Under the pieces are notes generated by a model. It searched no databases. It was not told the origin of the DNA and saw nothing but the letters and a program-made list of their open reading frames with translations. A DNA stretch of 64,000 nt from Allolobophora icterica (taxonomy: Eukaryota > Annelida > Clitellata > Crassiclitellata > Lumbricidae). Position 1 is the first letter of the stretch, and the number at the start of each line of letters is the position of its first letter. The position numbers were made by a program, and so were the translations under genes. Of this stretch, positions 1-13,485 are shown in pieces. The stretch covers positions 13,149,772-13,213,771 of the forward strand of contig OY744616.1 of NCBI GenBank assembly GCA_963556255.1. The letters are read 5' to 3'.

Positions 1-72
1 AAGAAGAAGGAGGAGGAGCAGGAGGAGGAAGAAGAGGAGGAGCAGGAAGAGGAGGAGGAGGATCAGAAAGAA
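1..72. repeat. GA-rich purine microsatellite
   Basis: Imperfect (AAG/GAG/AGG)n purine tract at the window edge. It is open in some frames but shows no sign of being coding. Confidence 0.85.
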
Positions 73-1518
73 GAAGTTTCAACCGATAACGCGCCAAATG
101 CCAGATTGTCGTAATCAGTAAAATGATACGCCTTGCGAGAATAGCATTGACATCGATCTTACGGTACATAATGTACAGCAGAGAGGAAAAGGCTGACCTG
201 GACAACCAGTTTAATTATTTCATGAGATAGAAATGCCAACCGCACTGCGATGCATAGCAGACCAACAGTACCGATTACACTAATTACACTGATTACGCGT
301 TCTTCAGTCTATGATAAAAGAATTACCTATAAGAATAATTACAACATTCACCTGTGATCATTGACGACTCAATTAATTGTCATTTTTTCACCTATAGGCA
401 TTCAAACTACCCTAGAATTTACGCCGCGGTACACGATAAAAAAATTTCACTTCTTTCACTTCCTACCCCTGTCCCCTTCCCCTTCCATACCTTCTGTCTT
501 AACTTCTCGGCTCTGTCCCCCTTTTCCCTGCCCTCTCCTCGTTTATGACCCTCAGTTGTTTGTGACCCCTTAATTGTTAAGTTGTGATAATATAAAGCAC
601 AGAACTGCAAGTCACTCATATCATGCCCAACGCCGGCAATACTGCAAATTATACGCGACTGTCAAGAAATTACATCGGAAGGTATTAGCCCATTATCAAG
701 ATCAGTGAACGGTTGCAATTCTACACACTTTCTTTTAACAGACGCTCGAGTCATTAGATCCATGGTCGAGTGACGCCAGCATGGGTGAGGGGAGGGGGGA
801 CGGCAGAGTCGCATGGAAATTGACAAGCTACACTATTGTTGGTATGAGAAAGTTCGAGATTACCTCAAGAGAGAGTCACAATTCAGTCTTTTAGATGCAC
901 TGACCCAAGTAGGTTGAACGTCTAGCTCTGTGCTCGGGTAATGTCACTAATAACTGTATTAAGTAACTTTTATTACGCCAACAGTGTTTTAGTTGTCAAA
1001 ATGAGCTGGGAGTCGAACATTTTACAGATTACCAACGTACACGAACGCAGGTCAAAATCTATAGTGTCGTTAATATGTTGCACACGAAGCAACTGACAAC
1101 TCATGAGATGTTATAGTCTTCTGACTCTCAGACATCTTTTCAGTTACCTAACTGGGCAGCCTAGAAGATGAGCACTGCGTGTGTGCCGACGCAATTATTA
1201 TCAGGTCGATATCCAGAAGATCAGTCCCATACAACTGACTTCTTCTTCGGTTCTCTGCCCTTATATAGGCAGGTTCATAATTATGTCCAACGGCGCCATT
1301 CCTCTTGATGTTGAGCTTCGCTTTCATCTGTCTGTAGCCGTCCCTCTTTATCGTCCAGTCTAGGAACATCGTTTTGGCCTTCCTCTTGTCTTTTCCCCTT
1401 CATCCTACCCTCGATGATATTTCTCAGCAGAGAATCCCCTCTCATTACAACTTACTAGTGCACCTAATAACTCTAGATCTATTCTGTTTGATTATCGATA
1501 GACCATAGTCACCGCCTT
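73..1518. other. Non-coding, downstream of the GPCR
   Basis: No convincing coding region. The short open frames here overlap on both strands, have low-complexity Ser/Pro or Lys/Arg composition and look like chance frames. Because the GPCR is on the minus strand, this stretch would hold its 3' UTR and downstream flank. I saw no clear polyadenylation signal. Confidence 0.5.
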
Positions 1519-3036
1519 CTAAATCATTACGTTGGTCAGCGTCGTACTGACCGATGACAGGGAGTTTCTTGCGACGAATCTGGCTCCGACGCTACTCAAG
1601 ACACTCGGAACGGACATAGAGCGACTGCTGCCTGCTGAGGAGCAACCGGGGCGGCAGACCGACTCACTGCAGCCTCCAGTCATGCATGACTGGTCGCACG
1701 ACGCAGACCTCACGTACACGGATGTCACTTCGGGCGAGACGCTGCTGCAACAACTGTTAACCGGCTTCTTTCCTTCCGAGTCCGCACTGTTCATCGATGT
1801 CTCGTTGATTTGAACCTCTCCAGTGCTCGCGCACTTGGTAATTCCCGGCGCCGCAGCTGACTTAGTAGCTCTGAAGCTTCTGGAAAAGAAATTGCCGCCA
1901 ATCGCAGCCTCTGCGTCTCCAGGTCTGTCGCCGGGAGAGGGGTCCGCGGGCAGCGGTTCCTCCGAGACGTACCCTGCCTTTCGATCGAGATGTAGGATCT
2001 TGGCGACGTTTGGGTTACGCACGGCATAGATGAAGGGATTGACAGCGCCGCTGGCCCACGATATGAGCTGCGCTGTCATCGTCCACGCGGGCTCGGTCAT
2101 TTCGACGCGGTTCATCGCTGGCGAGATGGCGCCAGTGTAGCCGACGACGCTGTACGGCAACCGACAGATGGCGAAGACGATCACCATGACGACGACGGTC
2201 TTTGCCGTCTGTATTTCGCCGCTGAAGCGCAGCTGAGTGACGTGCATCGAAGGCGGGCAGACCTCGACGTCGTTACGGCGAATGGTCCTGGCGAGGCTGA
2301 GGACGCAGTAGAACATGAAGACGACGGGACCGGTGAAGAATACCGTCTGGTAGACAGCGTCGTAGACACGGTGATCGACGGGTAACGATCCCCACGTGCA
2401 CCGATAAAACAATTCCTGCGTCGTTGTGGTCTTCCCGTCCACTAGAACTCCCCAGGGGCAGACGAGCGCTGCGGACGCGATGCAGGAGATACCTACGACG
2501 GCGAGAGTCCTTCGCAGGACGAACTTAGTCCGAATGAGACGGACGACGGCCTGGTGTCGGTCGACGGTCAACAGCAAAGTCATTGCTCCGGTGATGAGTC
2601 CGAGCAGCCGCGAGAGGAGGACGTTAGCCGTGCACCCCGTCTCGCCAAAGACCCACCGCTCCGTTACCAGGGAAACGAATAACATCGGGACGCAGGTGAA
2701 GGCGAGAAGAAGGTCGCTGAGCGATAGAACGGTGATGAAGACGTTCGTAGCCGCTCGCCACTTCAGGTGTTGGCCGATGATGTAGAGGACGGTGAAATTC
2801 CCGGTCGACGAGAGGAGGAACAGGAGGGAGAGGCAGACGATGAAGATCCGCGAGAATCGGCGATCAGACGACGGCCAAGGGGAATCGGAAGGAGTCACCG
2901 TTTCCGGTGTACGAAGGTCGGAGGAAGTGACGCTGGCTGGAGCCCCCGTTGTGCCGTTCGTCCAGACGACGGTGTATTCCTCCAAGTCGGATCTTGTGAT
3001 TGCGGCCATTCGCATGTCACGTGATTCATCTAACAT
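1519..3036 (-). CDS. Class A (rhodopsin-like) orphan G-protein coupled receptor, single exon
   Basis: A 505-aa seven-transmembrane receptor of the plasma membrane. The N-terminus is extracellular with an N-glycosylation site (N27-G-T). TM1 (about 62-87) has the GN signature. TM2 has LSLSDLLLAF (Asp108). The TM3 cysteine (C135) can pair with C213 in loop 2. TM3 ends in DRH (159-161) instead of DRY, TM6 has CRLP (291-294) instead of CWxP, and TM7 has NPFIY (333-337). A long C-tail (about 345-505) is Ser/Cys-rich. In-frame ATGs lie at 3036, 3015 and 3009; the first is used. Intronless receptors of this kind are common in invertebrate expansions. The ligand cannot be predicted: the core resembles peptide or orphan amine-like receptors. 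The family call is certain; the subfamily is unknown. Confidence 0.93.
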   Translation of the reverse strand: MLDESRDMRMAAITRSDLEEYTVVWTNGTTGAPASVTSSDLRTPETVTPSDSPWPSSDRRFSRIFIVCLSLLFLLSSTGNFTVLYIIGQHLKWRAATNVFITVLSLSDLLLAFTCVPMLFVSLVTERWVFGETGCTANVLLSRLLGLITGAMTLLLTVDRHQAVVRLIRTKFVLRRTLAVVGISCIASAALVCPWGVLVDGKTTTTQELFYRCTWGSLPVDHRVYDAVYQTVFFTGPVVFMFYCVLSLARTIRRNDVEVCPPSMHVTQLRFSGEIQTAKTVVVMVIVFAICRLPYSVVGYTGAISPAMNRVEMTEPAWTMTAQLISWASGAVNPFIYAVRNPNVAKILHLDRKAGYVSEEPLPADPSPGDRPGDAEAAIGGNFFSRSFRATKSAAAPGITKCASTGEVQINETSMNSADSEGKKPVNSCCSSVSPEVTSVYVRSASCDQSCMTGGCSESVCRPGCSSAGSSRSMSVPSVLSSVGARFVARNSLSSVSTTLTNVMI

Positions 3037-4640
3037 GTCAATCTGTCCCCGCCATCAAAACCTCTGTCAAATTTAGAATGAAGCCAGAGTTAGAAGCGCG
3101 ACTGGATTATCTAGCTTTTAGTAGTGCTATATTATGTGCTTTGATGCGTATATATCATAGGCTACATACATGCATTCCATACTATATAACAATACTTTCA
3201 GGACCGCCTGTAAAGAAGGAGTTAACGGGTTCAAACTCTCCCGAAGCTTAATCGCTTATAGTCTTATATCTTCCAACACGATTTTGAATGTTAAAAACAC
3301 AGTAAACACTACAATTATTTAGGTAGGCTAAGTCAGCTCTTCTATGCAAAAAACGTCATTTTGTTCACCTCAACAAAAATTTGACCCCTAGAAAAATTCC
3401 TGCGGACGCCCATGTACATATTACATTTGGGGTCTTCTCTCTCACTGCAGGCTGCCAATTTAAAATCGCATTTGTCCATATATATGGGATATACAGGTAG
3501 GATATACGTACTGCGTGGCCTATATCCGAGACACATTATGTCCTCAGGTATTCAGTATATCATTTTATAAATCCATGAATACGTAGGCGTTATCGATAAA
3601 ATATATAAAAACTATAGCCGATTCTAGTGCAGACGATAGAGATCGATATCGATTGATTTTGACCATTGTACTGGTTGACTTCCACTCATATTGACCATTG
3701 TACTGGTTGACCTCCACTCTTAAACGTGCCCACAGCAAGTCAGTTAAATGCTAATATCAACGGAATTCCCTCGGAATAACTTAGCACGCAATAACCCGAC
3801 GCCGTTCTCAAAGCTTCTGAACCTGTAATTAAGTAGTATAGATCTGTATCAATGAGTTTATTATAATATACCTCAATGATCTGTATACTTTTCACCTCGT
3901 ATGTCTTGAAAGCAGTTCTAAATTCAACGTGTAGACCTATTTGATAAAACCGTTATGTAAATATAGCCTACATAAATGTAAATCTTCGAAGTTTCTCAGC
4001 GCCACACAAAAGCCGCGTCAGAGAGACCAGCTTATAACCGGTGCTATATCAAATCAAGTCCGCAATAGACAGGTTGTTTGTTTGTTCCGGTGCCAAGTCA
4101 GAATCCTAGGAGGTCAAACCGAGAAGACAGCATGTGCTTTGTAATAATCGGTGATGATGGTGGCTGTGTAGGAAGAGGTCTACTATATCAACAGTAAACG
4201 AAGACTTACAATTCTGTGGAAGAACACGTACGTCGACGAAAGGTTTCTCGTCAAACTCTGTGGACTGAATGCGACGTGAGTTCTAATGAAACCAAAGAAA
4301 CTGAAGTTAATGTCCTTTACAGATTCGCACTTGCATTAGTGTTGAATAATCGAAAATCCGTGTGTATACGCTGTTCGACATGACGGCTTGATATGACGCT
4401 TAATGTGGCTGCAGCCGCAGTGCACCTGTGACAGACAATATAATCAAAAGCCACGAAGTCTCAGTGCCGATCGTCAGCAGAGTCTGTGATCCACGCCTGC
4501 ATGCAACGCCTGTCTACTGACGTCTTATATATAGACGCAGACAATTGCATTGTTTGTCCGTCAAGGGACACTTTCTGTGTGTCTCTTAGTAGCCGACTGC
4601 ACGCAGGAGAGTCTTAAGGCTGAGCTGTTAAATATAAGGA
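3037..4640. other. Intergenic, 5' of the GPCR
   Basis: No gene seen. It holds a fragment of a MITE end (about 3341-3412) and a 30-bp tandem duplication (about 3658-3720, two copies of ATTGACCATTGTACTGGTTG-type sequence). The GPCR promoter should lie at the left of this stretch, but I could not pick out a TATA box or initiator. Confidence 0.5.
3341..3412 (-). mobile_element. Fragment of hAT-like MITE family D (one terminus)
   Basis: Read on the minus strand, this begins CATGGGCGTCCGCAGGAAT and stays alignable for about 70 bp with the left end of the complete element at 7526-7803, including the AAAATGACG segment. The other end is missing. Confidence 0.6.
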
Positions 4641-5400
4641 TGCAATGACGGACGAACGGACGGAAGGACGACAGGACGGGTGGAGGTAAGGACGTATGGG
4701 CGGAAGGATGAAAGGACTATGGGCGGGCGGACGGATGGACGAAAGGACGTATGGGCGGAAGGACGAAAGGACTATGGGCGGAAGGACGGATGGGCGGACG
4801 AAAGGACGTATGGCGGAAGGACGGATGGACGAAAGGACGTATGGGCGGAAGGACGAAAGGACTATGGGCGGAAGGACCGATGGGCGGACGGAAGGATGGA
4901 CGGACGAACGGACGGAAGAACAAAAGGACGGATGGAGGTAAGGACGTATGGGCGGAAGGACGAAAGGACGGATGGGCGGACGGAAGGATGGACGGACGAA
5001 AGAACGGATGGACGAACGGACGGAAGAACAAAAGGACGGATGGAGGTAAGGACGTATGGGCGGAAGGACGAAAGGACGGATGGGCGGAAGGAAGGGTGGG
5101 CGGACGGAAGGACGGACGGACGGATGAACAGAAGGACAGATGGACGAAAGGACATATGAGTGAAAGGGCGGATGGTCGGACGAAGGACGGATGAATGGAA
5201 GGACGGATGGATGGAAAGATGGACGGATATATAGACGAAAGGACGGATGAACGAAAGGACATATGGACGAAAGTACGGATGGTCGGACGGAAGGACGGAT
5301 GGAAGGACGGGGAAGGACGGATGGAAGGACAGGGAAGGACGGACGGGGAAGGACGGATGGATGGACTGATGGAAAGACGGACAGACTGCTAGAGAGACGG
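4641..5400. repeat. Degenerate purine-rich minisatellite (GGACGGATGGAC-type)
   Basis: About 760 bp built from shuffled 4-, 8- and 12-bp words such as GGACGGAT, GGACGAAA and GTATGGGC. Longer modules of 60-120 bp recur inside (for example around 4740, 4820, 4930 and 5040). The absence of stop codons on both strands follows from the composition, so the Arg/Gly/Asp/Lys or Ser/Pro frames are not genes. Confidence 0.9.
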
Positions 5401-6430
5401 ATTAATCAATCACGCACATACAACCAACAACACATACTGTATATACGTATATTTATACTTATACAATGTACATAGACCCTGTCTAATACATCCGATATAA
5501 AATCCGTTAAGTATACATGTACACATGCAGAGCCAATACGACATGTATAGAAATAATTAGAGGGTATGCAGTCGTATAATGATATTAATACGAGTTGTAA
5601 AAATATACCTTATACCTGGGATCAGAGGGGTAACTGCTCTGCCCGTCCATAGTGTATACGCACGCGTCTAACACTGCTTCTCGTAATATGCGACATCTTG
5701 TTAAAGCTAATGTTATTCCGTCTGGCGAAGCTGGCTGATGATGATGCTGCCGCTGCATGCAGCTTCATGATGCGGCATCTGATTTCTTGCTGCTGCTGTT
5801 CCTTCCGATGATGACTGCACACATTAACAGCAGCGGCAGCAGCGGCAGCAGCAGCAGCAGCAGCAGCAGCAGACTTGGTGATTGAATTACTCCGCGATGG
5901 ATATACATATTAAATCAGTGGCTGTCGACAGGATGTGGTCGATGCATAGACACATTGGTAACGAGATATTTAACCGTAATAAGAGTCAATTGTTAATCTG
6001 TTTCCATACCTGTCCGCTGGGCTCCAGCACTGTCCATACGATGAAGGTGTCACAATGGACTGTCACTCGATATCAAGCTGCATCCATCGCGTAGTTCTAC
6101 GCTAACTGATCACGTTTTGCTGTTTAGTATACTCTTGCACGTCGTGCCTGCAGGTATAGACAGCAGCCGTGTCATTCTGCACCCGTGGCAGATATAAAAA
6201 CAAAACATGGAGTGCACCTAAGCCATATGCCTTTGTAGACTAACTATTATCGAAGCTAAGGGATGCTAAGCCTGCGTCTCTCGCGTATAGAAGCAGATTG
6301 TGAAGGACCCATACAGCAAAGAGGCTGTATCTAGGCCTACGTAGCACGCGAGTCTTCTTGAGTGACTATTAATGCGCGTGTTATTGGCAAAGTATAAGTA
6401 ACTTTGTATTGTGACGGTGGTGTTCAGTAG
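5401..6430. other. Intergenic, with a CAG/CGG triplet run
   Basis: No gene recognised. A trinucleotide microsatellite (CAG with interspersed CGG) occupies about 5828-5873. The remainder is unique AT-rich sequence. Confidence 0.5.
5828..5873. repeat. CAG-type trinucleotide microsatellite
   Basis: A run of CAG units interrupted by CGG near its left end. There is no coding context around it. Confidence 0.9.
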
Positions 6431-6433
6431 CCA

Positions 6434-6985
<552 letters not shown>

Positions 6986-6994
6986 TCACTCAAG

Positions 6995-7172
6995 TAGGGG
7001 CGTCTACCCCCCCCCCCCCGAAGTCATTGGAGCAACTTCCCCTTTCATCCCTCCTCTTTTCCCTCCCCCCCCCCATAATAATAATGATGGCACATACACT
7101 GACAGATCTCTCTCCCTCCTATTTTTTGGATGGAGCATTTGCTCCAAGGTTTCTATGGAGTAGACGCCCCTG
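6995..7172. mobile_element. hAT-like MITE, family C
   Basis: The termini are TAGGGGCGTCTAC and GTAGACGCCCCTG, forming an imperfect terminal inverted repeat. Flanking 8-bp direct repeats are CACTCAAG (6987-6994) and CACTCAAT (7173-7180), 7 of 8 matching. The interior is C-rich with no open frame. An 8-bp duplication with a CAGGGGCG-type end is the hAT signature. A second copy lies at 52644-52810. Confidence 0.75.
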
Positions 7173-7180
7173 CACTCAAT

Positions 7181-7525
7181 CAATAGGCCCTATTCGTTTA
7201 TTGAGAAAGGAGACAGAGTTGGCACAGACGCAGCCCTTTACATCTTATAGAAGCCAGATGAAAGAGTTATTACTATAAGGGGGTGGGAGGGAGAGGGCTT
7301 GCGTATATTTGAGAGGAGAGGAGACTATTAGAATATATTCTTAGAGGGAATTCGAGAGAAAAAATTGCGGTCGTCCTTTAAGGGGAGGTGTACGCTTGAG
7401 CCTTGAGGGCGGAGCCGCGGGGACGGAGATCGTAGTTGTTAAGTCGAGGGACCGGGCGGTGGAAGAGGACATCGAGGAGGGAGAGGGAGGGGAGAAGGGA
7501 GGGGATAGGGAAGAGGGAGGGAGCA
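7181..7525. other. Intergenic, purine-rich
   Basis: G/A-rich unique sequence with no recognisable gene. Confidence 0.4.
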
Positions 7526-7803
7526 CATGGGCGTCCGCAGGAATTTTTTAGGGGGCGCAAACTTTGTTTAGGACGGGGGGACCAAAATGACGCTTTTGCA
7601 TAGAAAAAATTTGCATAGAAACAAAAAAAATAAATGATGATCAAGGACTTAACCTAAATAATAAAGTGTCTCTTCGCATTGCAAATTGTGTTGGGACTGG
7701 TGTAATAATCATAATAATCCAAAAAGATTTTATTTTTTATAAAATATTTGCAAAATCAAGAGGGGGCAAATGCGCGCCCTTGGGCCCCCTCCGAACGCCC
7801 ATG
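7526..7803. mobile_element. hAT-like MITE, family D (complete)
   Basis: The left end CATGGGCGTCC and right end GAACGCCCATG form a short inverted repeat. It is flanked by a perfect 8-bp target duplication, AGGGAGCA, at 7518-7525 and 7804-7811. No transposase frame is present. A partial relative is at 3341-3412. Confidence 0.8.
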
Positions 7804-8763
<960 letters not shown>

Positions 8764-9070
8764 CAGTGTTTAATCTAGTCCCCGCTTCTGGGAGGGGAAA
8801 CAAGGTTTCTGGGGGACCAACGAATTAACACAAGATTTTTTCTGTAATTTCATCCATCTTGAAACAGTTTCAGACTTTTCCTTAATTTCATCTTCCAAAA
8901 AGAAATTCAGCTCTCTGGGGCGGGGGGGGTAAAAACATGTATACAAACAGCTCTCTGGGGGATTTTCCCTCCCCTATAGGTCTCTGCATTGTAATATTGC
9001 TGGCCTCTGGGGGGAACATCAATCCTGGGGGGAATTCCCCCAAAGAGGCTAGATTAAACAGTAAACACGT
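8764..9070. mobile_element. hAT-like MITE, family A
   Basis: It starts CAGTGTTTAATCTAG and ends with the complementary CTAGATTAAACAGT plus a few bases. The flanks are ACTATAGA (8756-8763) and ACTATGGA (9071-9078), an 8-bp duplication with one mismatch. The interior has repeated CTCTGGGGG blocks. A second copy at 53064-53442 has its own near-perfect duplication. Confidence 0.75.
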
Positions 9071-9780
9071 ACTATGGAGTAGGCCCTATTAATGTATTTT
9101 AGTATAGGCCTACTTGGGTTCGAGTATAACTATATAACGTAGGCCTATTGTGGCATTGAGAACTTTCAAAGATTTACATTAGGTCTACAACTCTACATCA
9201 TATTACATGAGGATGCAACAAAGAGAAGATGTAGCGCTGTGTCACTTGGTCATAAAAGAGTTTATGCATCTTTTATTTTAGCTTAATTCACCACCTCAGT
9301 TTTTTTACTTTGTACCGAGTTTCAAATTTATTCCCATGACTTGCATCCCATTCCATCCCAATGATATCCCATCCTAGCTCCTATCTTGTCAGTTAATTTC
9401 ACCTCTCCTCCGCTTACACTGTCCTCCGCTGCTTCCACTCGCGATTGAAAACCGAACTCTTCAAGCTAATTTGTCCTGATTTTATTACTGCGCGCGCCAC
9501 CACACGACAACCATCATCATCGATGACCAGCGTAGCATTATGCTGGCTCCTTGACTTGACCTCCCGGAGTTTGACCTGGCAGCCTGACGCGGCTTTTGTG
9601 TGGAAGCTAAGATATTTCGAAGATTTACACTTACATTCGCACTACTTACATTATAGGCTTTGAAGAAAAAAATAAAACCTGTAGCGTATAAAATGAAAGC
9701 GCCAGAAAAACTTCACTTGTGGGTTTAGGTTTATCGTGTATTTTTTTTGACACATGGTTGTGTCGTGAAAGGAACACACA
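9071..9780. other. Intergenic, with possible LINE C-terminal relic
   Basis: No gene. Around 9436-9500 a short plus-strand reading resembles the RSRLKTELFK motif found at the C-terminus of CR1/Jockey-type LINE proteins, but it is too short to be sure. TAGGCCTA palindromes are frequent. Confidence 0.35.
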
Positions 9781-9832
9781 TACCGCTAAAATTTGCATTT
9801 AGCGCCTCGTGTCCGTCAAATAGTTGTTTGTG

Positions 9833-10200
9833 ATTGGTCGATTTCGCATCATTTGAAAAACAAATTCTTTGTAGTCTTCCGCCATCGCAGGTTTATGTTC
9901 AATCTCAATCAACTAAAACTTTTTAATCAACAATCATTACTCAGTATTTGCGGTAGTTATGCAGAGTGTATTATGTTTACCCCAATTATTTCATTTCCAC
10001 TGCGTAGTGTAGAAGAGTGAATTGCGTGACTATATTTTGTGGCGGAATAATCGGGCGAGATTCGGTTTAAAAGTTGCGCGTTTTTACAGGGAGATGAAGT
10101 ACGAGGTTTTTTTTAAAATTGGTTAAGTTTTTTCTTAACTCGGTTTACAGTTTTAATTATCTTGGATTTTAATGTTCACGGTCGACACCATCTAGTTGAG
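9833..10200 (+). promoter_or_regulatory. Candidate cell-cycle promoter and 5' UTR exon of the MKI67-like gene
   Basis: An inverted CCAAT box (ATTGG, 9833-9837) lies 14 bp before TTTGAA (9852-9857), the canonical CHR element of DREAM/MuvB-regulated mitotic genes. CCAAT plus CHR is the usual arrangement in such promoters. Near 10062 there is also GGTTTAAAAG. A plausible 5' UTR donor, GAG|GTAATT, is at 10201, and an acceptor, ATGTAG, sits at 10849-10854, just before the start codon at 10863. The motifs are seen; their use as this gene's promoter is inferred. Confidence 0.4.
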
Positions 10201-10862
10201 GTAATTTGTAACTGTTTACTGCGTGCAGTGGATGGGTGTGTGTGTTGTGTTTTACTCTTTCATATCGAGTAGGACCCTAGATCGAAATTCAAATATATCA
10301 CGGATCCATTTATAGAAGCCACGAACCGCATAATACTAGAAAAGGCTCTCGATGTTAGTAGTTATGGATATTTGATCGTGAGAATGGAACATTGGGTCTG
10401 TGATCGTGTCGGACGCTATTAAATAGAAATTAAGAATGACGAATTGGAGATTTGCAATGCATCATTTTAATCGATAAAGTAGGCTGTATCGTGCCATACT
10501 GTATATTTTAACACATGACCGTGCCTGAGAAAACGTGATCTACCCAAAACCTCATTCGTCAAAAGTGACGAAAAAGCAAACCCGACTCAATTTCCGGAAA
10601 AAATTTCTACCTAGCGTTTGATATTCCGAACACTAGCATGGACTTGTCGACCAATCTTCAGCATGGTATATTTAGGAAAATATCCTAAAAGTTAGATTTG
10701 CACAAGTAATTTTGTTCTAACTTACAGTGTAGATATTGGGGAGCCGTTAATAGATACTGCATAAGCACATCTTTGAGCCGTAAATTTGTTCTATTTTGTC
10801 TGTAATATTAACCAAATTCTATCTATTACAAGTCTGTGTTTTTATGAAATGTAGGTGCTAAA

Positions 10863-13450
10863 ATGCCATTGTTTGGCAAAATTGTCGTAATCAGGCGAGA
10901 TGGTGTTGATGGTGCACAGTTCCCTTTGACTACGGCAACATGCATATTTGGCCGGTAAGGTTTTTTAAAGTACTCTTGAGTGTTTCCTGGAAAACAGTGC
11001 CTTATTAGCTGAGCTGAAATCAGTTTTGTCAAAGCCTGAACATCAATTTCCAACAACGAATTCTCTTCAGAGAAGAAGAGTGCTCAGTCCCTTAAGCTAG
11101 CTAGCCATGTACTGTTAGCGACTTCATAATCTTAGCCTCGGTATATGAGGGCGGGACGGCGAGTGGTCATTCCCCTCTCTCTCTCTGTCTCATCTTCCCA
11201 CCGACAGTGTATGGTCAGTGTATTCATTTTAACTGAGTTTGCTAGGGGGCATGTGTGTAGCAGAAAGCTCGAACCAAATTTCTGCCCTGACGGGGTGCTC
11301 GATAGTGTATCCTTGTGCATTAACTGTGTCTAACTGTAAGAAGTAACTTCTTTAGACAGTGTCTGAATTGTAATTAGTAACTTGTATAACACATAGAAGT
11401 TCCTAATTACTATGATGACCTCTGGGATCACACTTCAGAGTACTGAAGTTGATAGAAGTGTGTAATAAGCAAATGATTACCTTTCCATACACTGCTACAT
11501 ATTATGTACTGCTTGCTGAAAGGCCAAGTATTCTGTTTTTGTCACTTCGTGTTGGGTGCATGATGGTTGCTAATTCAGGAATTTAAGTAACAACAGTAAA
11601 AGGCTAGATAATTTTGTTTTATTATTATTACATGTACTGTGGTTGAAATTTAAATTGTTGATTGAGTTGCTTTAATTAAATATAACTAAAAATACTGGTT
11701 CACATTAGAATTGCCTTCTGATTGGCTTTCTGAAGAAACAGTGCCAGACAATAAATTTGGAGAATTATTCAGTGAATGAACTGTGTATTTTAGAAACGCA
11801 GATTGTGACATTCGCGTTCAGTTGCCAAACGTGGCTAAAGAACACTGTCGCATTGAAGTTGACGCAGATGGCAACGTTAGTACAACTGATTTTATTGGTT
11901 TTGCCAATTGCCAGTTTAAGATATTTAGGTTTTTAAATGTCGTAATAACGAATCTTTTTAGTTCTGGCAATGTAGAGTGAAATAATTTATAATTTACTTT
12001 ATGTATTGTTAAAATGGGTGTGAAGGATCTTTCATAAGAACTGGAAGCAGACCCTTAGCCAGCCACCCATCCACCAGTCCTTAGGACGGGTGAAAATTAT
12101 TTTGGACGGGTATAAATTGTGCATGATTCTCCTCACCACCATCCAGCTTCTTCTCAAGAACCACTACAAGTGTTCAGATAAGAGTGAAGGAGGAGCAGGG
12201 ATTGATATTATTCTCTGTTAACAGCATAGGGGCCCTGCACTCGGACTCCACGGCGGCAGCACTTAGGGCGGTTGCGACTTTGTACGCTCACGGCATTGGG
12301 CGGTCACGACTTCAAATACTTTTGGACGGGCAACTCTGGATTTCTGGCTAAGGGCCTGACTGGAAGTGGCGATTCTAACTGCATTTTCCTGTGTATTGTA
12401 AGATTTTATTTAGTAGATGTTCTGTTACAGTGTTTGTTCAGAGTTTATTTGAGTACTGTATCTTTCTTAGTTTAACCAATTCAAGTGTTGACATTTCCTT
12501 AAATATTTCTTTACTGTTTTAGATTTTTCTTGTCAATCTGTGTCCGGTGTATCCAACACTTCTGAACAAGAAAGCAGTCACGGAACGTGTGCAAGTTCAG
12601 CACATGGATGTCTTTACGGTGACGGACAGATCCTTCCGAGTGGAATTACCTCCAGGTTCACCACTTCGCAAGAGCCGTCCATCCACCGATTCTGTTTCAC
12701 CGATTCAGGTATTTTGGTGATGTTCAGTAAAAGTTTGATATGGGATGTGGAAGTAAAACCCTTATTGTTTTCAGATCACGGCATCTGATACTGTTTATGA
12801 ATATGATCGTTACTGCGTAGACTTTGCTATAATACAGTCTGGGACATTTTCCCCAAGTTTTTTAAATTAAATTGTGTGCTAAATTGTAAGCTCAGTGTGA
12901 TATTTTATTTAATGTGGTACAATTTAACAAGCTCCAGTGCATTAAATTAATTTCTAATTTAACTTTGAATCTTTGATCTTAGCTTCATATTCAGTTGCTT
13001 GAAATGGTCATATATGAAAATGTTTTGGTCTTTATTCTATGAGCTTGAAAATCTGTAAAATTTGCCTTTGAAGGTGGTAATTTAATGTTACTTTTGAAAG
13101 AGCTGTATTACAGCTGTAGGACAATTCTCCAGGAGCCATGTAAGTATAATGCAAAATACGTGGAAAATTATGGAATTTTTTAAGCGTTTGTTCAGTAGTT
13201 ACTTGTTTTGCTTTTTATTGATGGGATTTTAACCTGATGAGCGGAATGCATGGGATGAATTTGGAACATTTGCATATGTCACCGAGCAGTTTAATTTGGC
13301 ACTATTAACACTTTAGCGACGAGAGTGTACTAAAAGTGACTGGGAAACCAACGCAGCTCGTCGTTAAAGTGTTAAGCATGGAATAAGTCTACACTGCGCT
13401 GATGCCGTGACCAGAAATGAGGTTTGTATCTTGCCAGTTTGTGGACCAGC

Positions 13451-13485
<35 letters not shown>

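Noticed and set aside
4680..5262. Overlapping long open frames on both strands (Arg/Gly/Asp and Ser/Pro-rich)
   Set aside because: They follow from a purine-rich minisatellite that lacks stop codons; no conserved domain or codon bias.
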